This document shows, piece by piece, positions 26,401-34,323 of a stretch of 64,000 nt of DNA (positions within the stretch are counted from its first letter, which is position 1; every line of letters begins with the position of its first letter). This DNA comes from Dokdonella_A sp046347015 (GTDB lineage: Bacteria; Pseudomonadota; Gammaproteobacteria; Xanthomonadales; Rhodanobacteraceae). The stretch spans positions 1 through 64,000 of the forward strand of contig JAXMHA010000004.1 of assembly GCA_046347015.1 (NCBI GenBank), written 5' to 3'. The notes beneath the pieces were generated by a model, which searched no databases, was not told the DNA's origin, and saw only the letters and a list, made by a program, of their open reading frames with translations. Position numbers and translations under genes: made by a program.

Positions 26401-26715
26401 TTGCTGCGCTACGCCGCGCTGATCCTGCTGGTCCTGCTGATCGCGCTGCAGATCAAGTTGTGGACCGGCGCTGGCGGCATGCGGGAAGTTTGGCGCCTGC
26501 AGCAGCGGGTGGCCGAACAGCAGAAGGAAAACGCCGACCTGCGCAAGCGCAACGCGAAGTTGGCCGCCGAAGTCGAGGACCTCAAGCACGGCAGCGAGGC
26601 GATCGAGGAACGTGCGCGTTCGGAACTCGGCCTGATCAAGCCCGGCGAGACGCTCTACCAGGTCGTCGAGCCGGCGCCGCAAACCTCGCCCCCGGATGAC
26701 CATGACGGCCACTGA
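26401..26715 (+). CDS. ftsB: Cell division protein FtsB
   Basis: Bitopic divisome protein that forms the FtsQLB complex. 104 residues: a short cytoplasmic start, one transmembrane helix (about 3-20, YAALILLVLLIALQIKLW), then a coiled coil (about 32-70: RLQQRVAEQQKENADLRKRN) and the family C-terminal SEAIEERARSELGLIKPGE TLYQVV. The start is TTG at 26401, the first codon after the eno stop that leaves the membrane helix intact, with GAGG upstream in the eno tail. It overlaps ispD by 20 bp. Confidence 0.93.
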   Translation: MLRYAALILLVLLIALQIKLWTGAGGMREVWRLQQRVAEQQKENADLRKRNAKLAAEVEDLKHGSEAIEERARSELGLIKPGETLYQVVEPAPQTSPPDDHDGH

Positions 26716-27439
26716 TCGCCTGTGGTGCGTGGTGCCGGCAGCCGGCCGTGGCACGCGGTTTGGCGTCGGGGTGCGCAAGCAGCATGCGCCGCTCGCCGGT
26801 GGCACGGTGCTCGAGTGCACGCTGCTGCGCCTTGCGGGGTCCGGACATGTGGCGGGAATCGTGCTGGTCCTGGCGGCGGAAGATCGCGAAGCGTGGAGAA
26901 CCCCGGACGCCGTGGCGATCCCGGTCGTGACCGCTGCCGGTGGTACGGTGCGCAGTCGGTCGGTCCGGGCCGGACTTGCCGGGTTGCCGGACGAGGTTCG
27001 CCCCGGCGACTTCGTGCTGGTGCACGATGCGGCCCGTCCATGCATCGCCGCGTCCGATATTGCCCGCCTGATCGCCGAAGGTGCGCCGGCTGGCGGCGCG
27101 GTACTGGCGGCCCGCGTGCGTGACACGGTCAAGCGTGCCGGCGCGGACCAGCGGATCGTCACGACCGAGCCGCGCGACGGGCTGTGGCGTGCATTGACGC
27201 CGCAGATGTTTCGTCGCGGCGAGTTGACGGATGCGCTCGAACGGGCATTCGCGGATGGCATCGAGGTCACCGACGAGGCGATGGCGATGGAACGCGTCGG
27301 TCACCATCCGTTGCTGGTCGAGGGCCGCGACGACAACATCAAGGTGACGACCGCTGCCGATCTCGAGCTGGCCGCAGACGTCCTCGTGCGGGAGCGTACG
27401 CGAGCGGACCCCGGTAACAGAACGTCCGTGGTGGAATGA
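26696..27439 (+). CDS. ispD: 2-C-methyl-D-erythritol 4-phosphate cytidylyltransferase
   Basis: Third step of the MEP isoprenoid pathway: MEP plus CTP gives CDP-ME. The 247-residue nucleotidyltransferase has the substrate loop VVPAAGRGTRFG with the conserved Arg, KQHAPLAG, VHDAARPCI and TDEAMAMERVGH, and ends GRDDNIKVTTAADLELA. ATG 26696 (or 26702) overlaps the ftsB end. It is followed 3 bp later by ispF, giving the two steps that flank IspE in adjacent genes. Confidence 0.95.
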   Translation: MTMTATDRLWCVVPAAGRGTRFGVGVRKQHAPLAGGTVLECTLLRLAGSGHVAGIVLVLAAEDREAWRTPDAVAIPVVTAAGGTVRSRSVRAGLAGLPDEVRPGDFVLVHDAARPCIAASDIARLIAEGAPAGGAVLAARVRDTVKRAGADQRIVTTEPRDGLWRALTPQMFRRGELTDALERAFADGIEVTDEAMAMERVGHHPLLVEGRDDNIKVTTAADLELAADVLVRERTRADPGNRTSVVE

Positions 27440-27442
27440 GCC

Positions 27443-27997
27443 ATGCGCATCGGACAGGGCATCGACATCCACGCGTTCGGGCCGGGCGACCATGTCATGC
27501 TGGCGGGGATTCGCGTGCCGCATGACCGCGGCATCGTCGCGCACTCCGACGGCGACGTCGTGTTGCACGCGATGTGCGACGCGATTCTGGGGGCGCTCGC
27601 GCTTGGCGACATCGGTCGCCATTTCCCGGACAGCGATCCGCGCTGGAAGGATGTCGGCAGCCGGCACTTCCTGCTGCATTGCGCGGCGCTGATGACCGAT
27701 CGCGGCTACATCCTCGCGAATGCGGACGTCACGGTCGTGTGCGAGCGACCGCGTATTGCCCCGCACGTCGACGCGATGCGCGCAAACCTCGCGATCGACC
27801 TCGGTTGCCCGGCCGATGCCGTCAGCGTCAAGGCGACGACCAGCGAGCGGCTCGGATTCAGCGGACGCGAGGAAGGGATTGCCGCATTCGCGGTCGTGCT
27901 GCTGGTACGCGGCCGCGCACCGGTCGGTGTCGCCGGTGGCGATCCGGAAGACCCGCGCAGCCTCGTGCGGAGGCTCGAACTCGACGACGAGGCGTGA
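27443..27997 (+). CDS. ispF: 2-C-methyl-D-erythritol 2,4-cyclodiphosphate synthase
   Basis: MEP-pathway enzyme cyclising CDP-ME 2-phosphate to MEcPP. 184 residues, about 25 longer than the usual 157-160. It has the zinc site GIDIHAFGPGD, HSDGDVVLHAMCDAILGALALGDIG (split as AHSDGDVVLHAMCDAIL and GALALGDIG), GRHFPDSDPRWK and KATTSERLGFSGREEGI. The extra C-terminus (GDPEDPRSLVRRLELDDEA) is polar and probably disordered. ATG 27443 follows ispD by 3 bp. It is convergent with the lipoprotein gene at 28049. Confidence 0.95.
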   Translation: MRIGQGIDIHAFGPGDHVMLAGIRVPHDRGIVAHSDGDVVLHAMCDAILGALALGDIGRHFPDSDPRWKDVGSRHFLLHCAALMTDRGYILANADVTVVCERPRIAPHVDAMRANLAIDLGCPADAVSVKATTSERLGFSGREEGIAAFAVVLLVRGRAPVGVAGGDPEDPRSLVRRLELDDEA

Positions 27998-28048
27998 CGG
28001 CGCGCGAGGTCCGCCCGTTCGAAGGCGGAAGCCCGGTGCTACGCCAAG

Positions 28049-28492
28049 TCAATGCTTGCAGGTCGTCGTCGACGACATCGAGCCGGCATTGCCGCTTTGC
28101 GTGCTCGTGGTCGTCGTCGTGCAATTGCTGTCCTTCGGCATGGTCATGTCGGGGTGCAGGTTGCCGGTCTCCATTACCCGCTGGATTTCTTCTTGGTGCT
28201 GCTTGTTGGCGCGGTCGTCCGCCGCCCGTTGGGCCGCCTGGCGATCCTTTTCGCGCTCCCGGGCCTCGGCGTCGCGCTGGGCCTGTTCGGCGCGCTGTGC
28301 GTTCCGGTTCTGGTCCTGCGTCATCATGCAGTTCGCATAGGCGTCGCTGCCGGGTTGGAAGCCGAAGCCGGTGCAGCGGCTCTGGTCGGCGGCCTGCTGC
28401 CGCGCTTCCTGCTCGGCGTTCATCCGCTCGAGTTCGGCGCAACTGCCGAGCAGGCAGGCGATCGACACGATCAACATCGTCTTGGTCCACAT
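28049..28492 (-). CDS. Putative lipoprotein with Glu/Arg-rich coiled-coil
   Basis: 147 residues. A short signal sequence ends in a lipobox LLGSC with Cys18, so the mature protein is probably lipid-anchored. Next come CTGFGFQPGSDAYANCMM, a two-cysteine motif seen in many small proteobacterial envelope proteins, and a charged helix (about 65-105, QRAEQAQRDAEAREREKDRQ). The tail is Thr/Ser-rich (TTTTTSTQSG, SSTTTC). ATG 28492 follows AAGGAG. Function is unknown. It lies leftward, convergent with ispF. Confidence 0.75.
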   Translation of the reverse strand: MWTKTMLIVSIACLLGSCAELERMNAEQEARQQAADQSRCTGFGFQPGSDAYANCMMTQDQNRNAQRAEQAQRDAEAREREKDRQAAQRAADDRANKQHQEEIQRVMETGNLHPDMTMPKDSNCTTTTTSTQSGNAGSMSSTTTCKH

Positions 28493-28739
28493 CGGGAAGC
28501 TCCTTCGGCTGCACTCGGGTGAATTCTCGGAGCGGCGCACCTTGCCGGTCGGGCAAGGTACGTCGATCGCGCACGGCGACATTTTGTCGTGCGGGATCGC
28601 CGAGGGCAACGGGAGGAAAGGCCACGCTGCCGTGGCGGGGCAGGCCGCTCGCAAGCCGGGCCGCCGGCACCAGCGTGCGGCGGCGCGGGTGTCGGCGCCG
28701 TCGTTGGCAACCGACACCCGGCCGCGCAGGGCTCGCCAC

Positions 28740-29966
28740 TCACTCGCCGTCGAAACCGTCGATGAAGATGATGTCGTTTTCGGGGACCCCGAACCCCGCG
28801 AGGCCGTTGCGGGCTTCCCCGCTCATCGTGACGAAGCTGCCGCCGGCCACCAGCAGGCCGTAGCCGTTGTCGGCAATCGCGTACACGGTGTTCGACGCGT
28901 TCGGATTCCAGCCGGTGTCGATCGTGCCGTCACCCGTGACCGGGATCCGCAGCAGGCGTGCGCCGCCGGGTACCGCATTGGTGAACGATCCGCCCACGTA
29001 GAGCATGTCCACGTCCAGATGGAGTGAATACGCATAGCTGCCGATGGCCGGTCGCCAGGCACTGTCCAGGACGCCACTGCCGGCGTCGAAGCGGGCAAGG
29101 TAGTAGATGTTGTCGAGGTGGATCGAGCCACCGAGATAAACGCGGTCTCCGTCCAGTTCCAGCGAGTAAACGACGGCATCCGAATTCAGGTTGCCATCGA
29201 ATGCACCTACCGTTGCCGGAGCGGATTGGCTCAGCCGCGCAGCCCCCGCGCGCTCGACGCCGGCAATCTGCCGGAATCCGCCACCGACCAGCAGGTCGCC
29301 ACCGGTAACCGCAAGGGCATGGACGGCGCCGCGGTTGCCGGCTGTCGGGTTCGCAGTCGGACTCGCCTGCGTTTGCGCCACCCAGCTCGGGTCGAATTGC
29401 CCGTCCTCGAGACTGAGCCGCGCGAGCCCCCACGCATCGTGGTCCTGGATGTCACCGCCAACGAAGACGCCCGCCGGGGTGACGGCGATCGCCCAGATCT
29501 GGTTGTAGGTCGTGCTCGAGAAGGGGGATACCCACGTCGTGTCGGGCGTTCCATCCATGTGCAGGCGGACAATGCTGTTGCCGTTGGCACCGTTGACGTT
29601 CGTGAGGAGGCCGCCAACGTAAATCCGGTCCCGCCACACCGCCAGGGCGTACACACCCACGGTGCCGCCGCTGCCCCCAATCTGCGGGGCGAAGTCCTCG
29701 TCCAGCGTGCCATCCGCATTCAACCGCAGCAGGTTCGCGCGCGGGACGCCCCCTTCCACGCGCATGAAGCTGCCACCCACCAGGATCTTGCCGTCACGCT
29801 GGCGCAACATGGCGGACACGGTGCCCGGATACCACTGCCCGGATTGCTGTACTTCCGGCATCAGGTTCGGTACCGGACCCGGTAGGGTCTGGGCAGTGGC
29901 GGGCGTCGCGGCCTGCAGCAGCGCCAGGGCCAGTGCGGTGGCGAGGATGATGGGGAAACAAGGCAT
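28740..29966 (-). CDS. Secreted delta-60-repeat beta-propeller protein with GFD motif
   Basis: 408 residues with a signal peptide (about 1-25, ATPATA-Q). It has at least six delta-60 type repeats of the form G.ILVGGSFxxVxG...NLxRLNADGTLDxxF (KILVGGSFMRVEGG, DRIYVGGLLTNVNG, GVFVGGDIQDHDA, DLLVGGGFRQIAG, DMLYVGGSFTNA, GLLVAGGSFVTMSG). The family is secreted and generally of unknown function, probably adhesive or scaffold. The last residues, NDIIFIDGFDGE, carry the shared C-terminal motif. ATG 29966 follows GGAAGGAG. It is divergent from the ECF sigma/kinase pair, which could control it (inference). Confidence 0.85.
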   Translation of the reverse strand: MPCFPIILATALALALLQAATPATAQTLPGPVPNLMPEVQQSGQWYPGTVSAMLRQRDGKILVGGSFMRVEGGVPRANLLRLNADGTLDEDFAPQIGGSGGTVGVYALAVWRDRIYVGGLLTNVNGANGNSIVRLHMDGTPDTTWVSPFSSTTYNQIWAIAVTPAGVFVGGDIQDHDAWGLARLSLEDGQFDPSWVAQTQASPTANPTAGNRGAVHALAVTGGDLLVGGGFRQIAGVERAGAARLSQSAPATVGAFDGNLNSDAVVYSLELDGDRVYLGGSIHLDNIYYLARFDAGSGVLDSAWRPAIGSYAYSLHLDVDMLYVGGSFTNAVPGGARLLRIPVTGDGTIDTGWNPNASNTVYAIADNGYGLLVAGGSFVTMSGEARNGLAGFGVPENDIIFIDGFDGE

Positions 29967-30067
29967 GGTGCCGCTCCTTCCATAGGGTCAACGCCGTATA
30001 CGTACAAACGCGGCGAAAACCCGAACCGGATCCGTCTCTTCCCGTGCACCGGCGATACAATCGGGCA

Positions 30068-30634
30068 GTGGGCGAGTCCGGCCATGACCACGAGATCACG
30101 CGGCTCATCGCCGATTGGCGCAGGGGCGACGCAAGGGCGCGCGAGGCGCTGGTCGCGCAGGTCTACGCCAACGTGCGCGCCATCGCCGCCCAGTCGCTGC
30201 GTGCGATGCCAGGGGCGACGCTCAGTACCACCGACGTTGCCCACGAGGCGTTGTTGCGCCTGTTGGGTGCCGAGCCGGCCTGGGCCGACCGACGCCATTT
30301 CCTGCATGTCGCCGCACAGGCGACGCGACAGGTGCTGGTCGAAGCCGCGCGCAAGCGCCTCGCCGGGAAACGCGGTGCCGGTGCGGTGCACGTCAACCTC
30401 GATGCCGCGCTCGCCGTGGCGGCTCCCGATGAGGACGAGCAATTGACGCGCATCGATGACGCGTTGCGCGATCTTGCTGCCAGTGATCCGCGTCGCGCAC
30501 GGACGGTCGAGCTCATCTATTTCGGCGGGTTCTCCCGTACCGAGGTCGCCGCGGCGCTGGACGTTTCCGAGGGCACGGTGGACCGTGACCTGCGCCTCGC
30601 GCGTGCATGGCTGAAGGTTTCGCTCGAGGCATGA
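30068..30634 (+). CDS. ECF sigma factor of the kinase-linked type
   Basis: 188 residues. Region 2 is ITRLIADWRRGDARAREALV to EALLRLL, and region 4 is ARTVELIYFGGFSRTEVAAALDVSEGTVDRDLRLARAWL (quoted in parts: RTVELIYFGGFSRTEVA, EGTVDRDLRLARAWLK). The latter helix-turn-helix pattern is that of the TIGR02999-like, kinase-associated ECF group (ECF43). In region 2.2, where most ECFs have an acidic DxED motif, this protein reads STTD (53-56). GTG 30068 gives a normal N-terminus; a GTG at 30044 would add eight residues. It overlaps the kinase start by 4 bp (ATGA). No anti-sigma gene is present, so phosphorylation control is a reasonable inference. Confidence 0.88.
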   Translation: MGESGHDHEITRLIADWRRGDARAREALVAQVYANVRAIAAQSLRAMPGATLSTTDVAHEALLRLLGAEPAWADRRHFLHVAAQATRQVLVEAARKRLAGKRGAGAVHVNLDAALAVAAPDEDEQLTRIDDALRDLAASDPRRARTVELIYFGGFSRTEVAAALDVSEGTVDRDLRLARAWLKVSLEA

Positions 30635-33402
30635 ACCCGCGCTCGCTCGACCCGCTTGCCGACGATTTCGAACGTTTGCGCTTGTTGCCCCCACCGCAGC
30701 GCCGCGAGGCCCTCGTGGCGCTGCCGCTGGCCGCCGCCGATCGCGAGCTGCTGGCGCGCCTGCTCGAGGCCGATGCGGATACCGAAGATCCGCTGACACG
30801 CGTGCTGGGAGCGGGCGCTGCACGCGTGGGGCTCGCGCAGGGCCAGCGCCTCGGTCCCTATCAACTGGTGCGGGAACTCGGCGCCGGCGGCATGGGCACC
30901 GTGTTTCTCGCCGAGCGTGTCGAGGGCGGGTTCGCCCAGCAGTTGGCGATCAAGATCCTGCGCGGCTTCCCGACTGCCGACGGCCTGCGGCGGCTGCGCC
31001 AGGAACGTCAGATCCTGGCCGCGCTGGATCATCCCAACATCGCACGCCTGCTCGATGGCGGCGAGACCGCGGATGGCCAACCGTGGTTGGCGCTCGAATT
31101 CGTCGATGGTCCGCCCTTGTTCGACCATGCGGCCCGAAATGCGCCAACGCTGACGGCACGACTTGCGTTGTTCGACGCGATGCTCGATGCGGTCGCGCAT
31201 GCACATCGGCATCTCGTCATCCATCGTGACCTCAAGCCCGGCAATGTGCTGGTGACCGGGACGGGCCAGGTCAAGTTGCTCGATTTCGGCATTGCGCGGC
31301 TGCTCACCCTCGAAGAGCAGGCGGACACCGGGACCTCCACGCGCATCTACAGCCCTGGGTATGCGAGCCCCGAGCAGATTGCCGGGCGCGCCGTGACCAC
31401 CGCGAGCGACATTTACAGCACGGGGGTGCTGCTGCGGGAGCTGCTGACCGCCCGCCGTGCCGATGGTGCTCCGATCGGCCAGCTCGAATCGTTGCCGCTC
31501 GACGCCGACCTGGCCGGCATCGTCGCGAAGGCGACGGATTTCGAGCCCGCCCGGCGATACGCCAGCGCCGGCGAGTTTCGCGATGACCTCGACCGCTATC
31601 GACAACGGCGCCCGGTCCGGGCTGCGGCGATGACTCGGCGATACCGGGCGCGCAAGTTCGTCGCCCGGCATCGTCTGGGCGTGGCGCTCGGCGTGATGGC
31701 TGCTTGCGTGCTGGCGTTGTTCGTCTGGCGTCTCGAGCACGAACGTATCCGCGCACTGGCGGCCGAGAAGTCGGCGCAGCGTGCGTTGGCCGCTGCCGGT
31801 CACGATGCGGCGCGCGCGCATGCCGCGCTCGGTTTCCTGACCGACGCGTTGAATGCCGCCGGCCCGGGTTCGGCGCACAGCCGCACCGTCAGCGTTCGCG
31901 ACCTGCTGGATGCGGCACGGACGAGGTTGCAGGCGCGCGGACTCGATCCCTCAGTCGCGCAGCCGTTGCAGCGGTTGCTGGCCAACCTCTATTCGGACCT
32001 TGGCGAGCGGCGCATCGCTACCGGTCTGTTCGAACAGGGCCTGCACGGCGCGCAACCCCACGATCGGATCGAAGCGATGGCGCTGGCGCGCGACTTCGAT
32101 CGATACGCCGGGCTGCTCGCGGGCAACGGGCAACTCGAACGAGCTGGAACCGTCGCCAAGCAAGCGGCGGATTGGCGCCAACGCTATGCGCCCGACGATG
32201 CCGACGAACGCGCCCGCAGTTTGAATGCGGAAGCCATCGTTCGGCACTTCGCCGGCGACGATACTGGAGCGATTGCGTTGATGCGACGTGCGCTCGAGCG
32301 CCCGCCCGGCGCGGTGCCCCTGGCGCCCCCCTTGATGATCGAGGTATCGCAATCATTGTCAGGCCTCCTCGCGGACAGCGGTGATTGCGACGCTGCGGTG
32401 AAGGCCGCCGACGAAGGGCTGGCGCAGGCGGCAATCCTGCCCGCGGACGCCCCGGAGCGCATCCCCTTGTTGAACGCAAAGGCGGAGGCGCTGACGACGT
32501 GCGGGCAGCCGGCGGCAGCCGAGGCCATCATCCACGCGGCGATCGCGAGCCAGGAACGCGTCATCGGCTCCGGCGGCGTCAGGATGTCACTGTTGCTCAA
32601 CAGCCTTGCCATTGCGTTGAACGACCTGGGGCGCTACCGCGAAGCCGTCGCGGCCCTGTCACGGTCGGGTGAGCTGGGCACTGCCCTCGGTGAAGGTGAA
32701 GCCGGTGCCGCGATTACGCTCGGCAATCGAGCGGCGATCCTCGAGAACGTCGGCGACTACCCGCAGGCACTGGCGCTTTCCGCGAAAGCGCGCGAGTTGC
32801 TCGATGCCGGCCAGGTCTCCGCCGATTCCATCGTCCGCCGCCGACTGGCGCGCAACGAGGCGCGCACGCTGGCGCTGGCGGGCCATGCAGACGAAGCGAT
32901 CGCGATGTTGGCCCGGTTGCGATCCGCAGCCGGGCGTCTCGACGGCATCGATTCGTTCGAATACGCGATGGTCACGTGGCAGCTCGCATTGGCCGAACGC
33001 CGTGGCGGCCGCATCAAGGCCGCCGGCATCGATCTCGAGGAAGCCGATCGCCGATTCTCGGCATTGGTACCGGCGAATCACCCGATCCACGCATCGGCAC
33101 TGCGCTTCCGTGCGACGCTGGCGATGATGGGAGGAGACGCCGTGGCCGCCGCAACGAAATTGCTGGCGGCGATCAAGTTGCTGCAGGCCGGGTCGCCCCT
33201 GCCGATCGACCTCGCGATCGCGCGCAGCGAGTTGGCGTCAGTGCGCCTTGCGCAGGGAAGGCGAACCGAGGCGCGGGCGTTGCTCGAAGAGTCGCTGCCA
33301 GTACTGCGGGATGCGGTGTTGCCGCAGGAAGCCAGTCGCGCTGCCGCCGAGCGCACGGCGGCAAAACTGGGAATCCGGGACGTACCACCCGTGAAATCCT
33401 GA
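30631..33402 (+). CDS. Membrane Ser/Thr protein kinase with periplasmic TPR region
   Basis: 923 residues. A leader of about 70 residues precedes a Hanks-type kinase domain (about 76-325): glycine loop GAGGMG (84-89), Lys108 in LAIKIL, catalytic HRDLKPGN (198-205), DFG (218-220), and activation segment with SPGYASPEQI. One transmembrane helix lies at about 347-366. The rest (about 370-923) is helical TPR-like repeats, outside the membrane, presumably sensing. All catalytic residues are present, so an active kinase is expected. ATG 30631 overlaps the sigma stop. The sigma-kinase pairing matches the known EcfK-PknS and EcfP-PknT arrangement, in which the kinase phosphorylates its sigma factor; that is inferred here. 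Confidence 0.92.
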   Translation: MNPRSLDPLADDFERLRLLPPPQRREALVALPLAAADRELLARLLEADADTEDPLTRVLGAGAARVGLAQGQRLGPYQLVRELGAGGMGTVFLAERVEGGFAQQLAIKILRGFPTADGLRRLRQERQILAALDHPNIARLLDGGETADGQPWLALEFVDGPPLFDHAARNAPTLTARLALFDAMLDAVAHAHRHLVIHRDLKPGNVLVTGTGQVKLLDFGIARLLTLEEQADTGTSTRIYSPGYASPEQIAGRAVTTASDIYSTGVLLRELLTARRADGAPIGQLESLPLDADLAGIVAKATDFEPARRYASAGEFRDDLDRYRQRRPVRAAAMTRRYRARKFVARHRLGVALGVMAACVLALFVWRLEHERIRALAAEKSAQRALAAAGHDAARAHAALGFLTDALNAAGPGSAHSRTVSVRDLLDAARTRLQARGLDPSVAQPLQRLLANLYSDLGERRIATGLFEQGLHGAQPHDRIEAMALARDFDRYAGLLAGNGQLERAGTVAKQAADWRQRYAPDDADERARSLNAEAIVRHFAGDDTGAIALMRRALERPPGAVPLAPPLMIEVSQSLSGLLADSGDCDAAVKAADEGLAQAAILPADAPERIPLLNAKAEALTTCGQPAAAEAIIHAAIASQERVIGSGGVRMSLLLNSLAIALNDLGRYREAVAALSRSGELGTALGEGEAGAAITLGNRAAILENVGDYPQALALSAKARELLDAGQVSADSIVRRRLARNEARTLALAGHADEAIAMLARLRSAAGRLDGIDSFEYAMVTWQLALAERRGGRIKAAGIDLEEADRRFSALVPANHPIHASALRFRATLAMMGGDAVAAATKLLAAIKLLQAGSPLPIDLAIARSELASVRLAQGRRTEARALLEESLPVLRDAVLPQEASRAAAERTAAKLGIRDVPPVKS

Positions 33403-33728
33403 AGGCAGCCGAAGTTTGTCGACGATCCGTGCCCATCGAAACGCCACCCGTGCGTCGAGTGCGACGCCCCGTCAGGGTAGGGAAGCGAGGCAACCGATCC
33501 TGAACGAGTCGCGCCCGGTGCGGGGAGCCCCGGCTCCAGTCAACGCGCCAAAGCAGGGAAGGTGGGTGGAGTGGGCGAAATCGAGCGCCAGGGGATTCGC
33601 CGGCCGGTCCCCGGAAGTGGACGCGGGTGCCGGATCGCGTCGATCGCAAGCCCCCGCGGTCAGCGGGGGTGGATTGCGGCCCGGTCAGGGAATACAGGCT
33701 GCACGATGGGCATTGAAACACTGCCTCG
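33403..33728. other. Gene-free gap between convergent genes, with a hairpin
   Basis: No credible coding region is seen. CCCCCGC (33651-33657) and GCGGGGG (33663-33669) form a 7-bp GC stem with loop GGTCA, which could end transcripts from either side. No T-tract follows. Confidence 0.4.
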
Positions 33729-34184
33729 TCACCACTGGAGAACGCGATGCCCGGTGCTGGTGACCAGCACGCCGGGTGTCATGGCGGCAGTGCGGACCTC
33801 GGTCCCGTTGTTGTCAACCGCGATCGCCAGGTCCAGAGGCGGGCCCACATCGGGGATGATCGTCATCGTGCCCGTGCAATCGGAATTCAGCGTGTACTTG
33901 CCGTCGGCTGGCCGGTCGGGTGGCCCGACTCCCGAGTCAGCGTTGGTGTTGTCCGTTTGCGACAGGGAACCGCGACCGTCGAAGTACGTCATCGCGACGC
34001 CGACCACTTGGCCGTCCGGGCGCTTGCCGGACAAGGTAAACCCGTAATAGCCGTGCAGGGTGGCGAGGACGCAGTGCGGATTGTACGCGGCGTCCGGCGT
34101 CGCAGCCGGGCTGCTGCTCGCGACCGCGGCGGCTGCGGCAACAATGGCAGTTGCGCCGGCGAGCTTCAGATTGTTCCGGAACAT
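33729..34184 (-). CDS. Small secreted protein of unknown function
   Basis: 151 residues with an Ala-rich signal peptide (about 1-28). The mature part reads HGYYGFTLSGKRPDGQVVGVAMTYFDGRGSLSQTD (in parts: GYYGFTLSGK, AMTYFDGRGSLS), then GKYTLNSDCTGTMTII and a C-terminal DNNGTEVRTAAMTPG. This is a recurring lipocalin-like secreted pattern, with a beta-barrel half starting GxYGFxxxG, then FDGxGxxS and GxYxxNxDCTGT, known from many soil bacteria but without assigned function. It has two cysteines. ATG 34184 follows AAGGAG. It is divergent from the winged-helix regulator at 34324, a plausible controller. Confidence 0.78.
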   Translation of the reverse strand: MFRNNLKLAGATAIVAAAAAVASSSPAATPDAAYNPHCVLATLHGYYGFTLSGKRPDGQVVGVAMTYFDGRGSLSQTDNTNADSGVGPPDRPADGKYTLNSDCTGTMTIIPDVGPPLDLAIAVDNNGTEVRTAAMTPGVLVTSTGHRVLQW

Positions 34185-34323
34185 GAGTTCGTCTCCTTCA
34201 GGATGGGGGACCAGAGGGCGATCCATGGATCGGTCTGGCAGATGCATCCTGCAGCGGTACAGGTGCGGGAGTCCTTAGCGCGTGCTGATTGGTTCTGATA
34301 TTTTCTGACCGGAGGCATGACCA

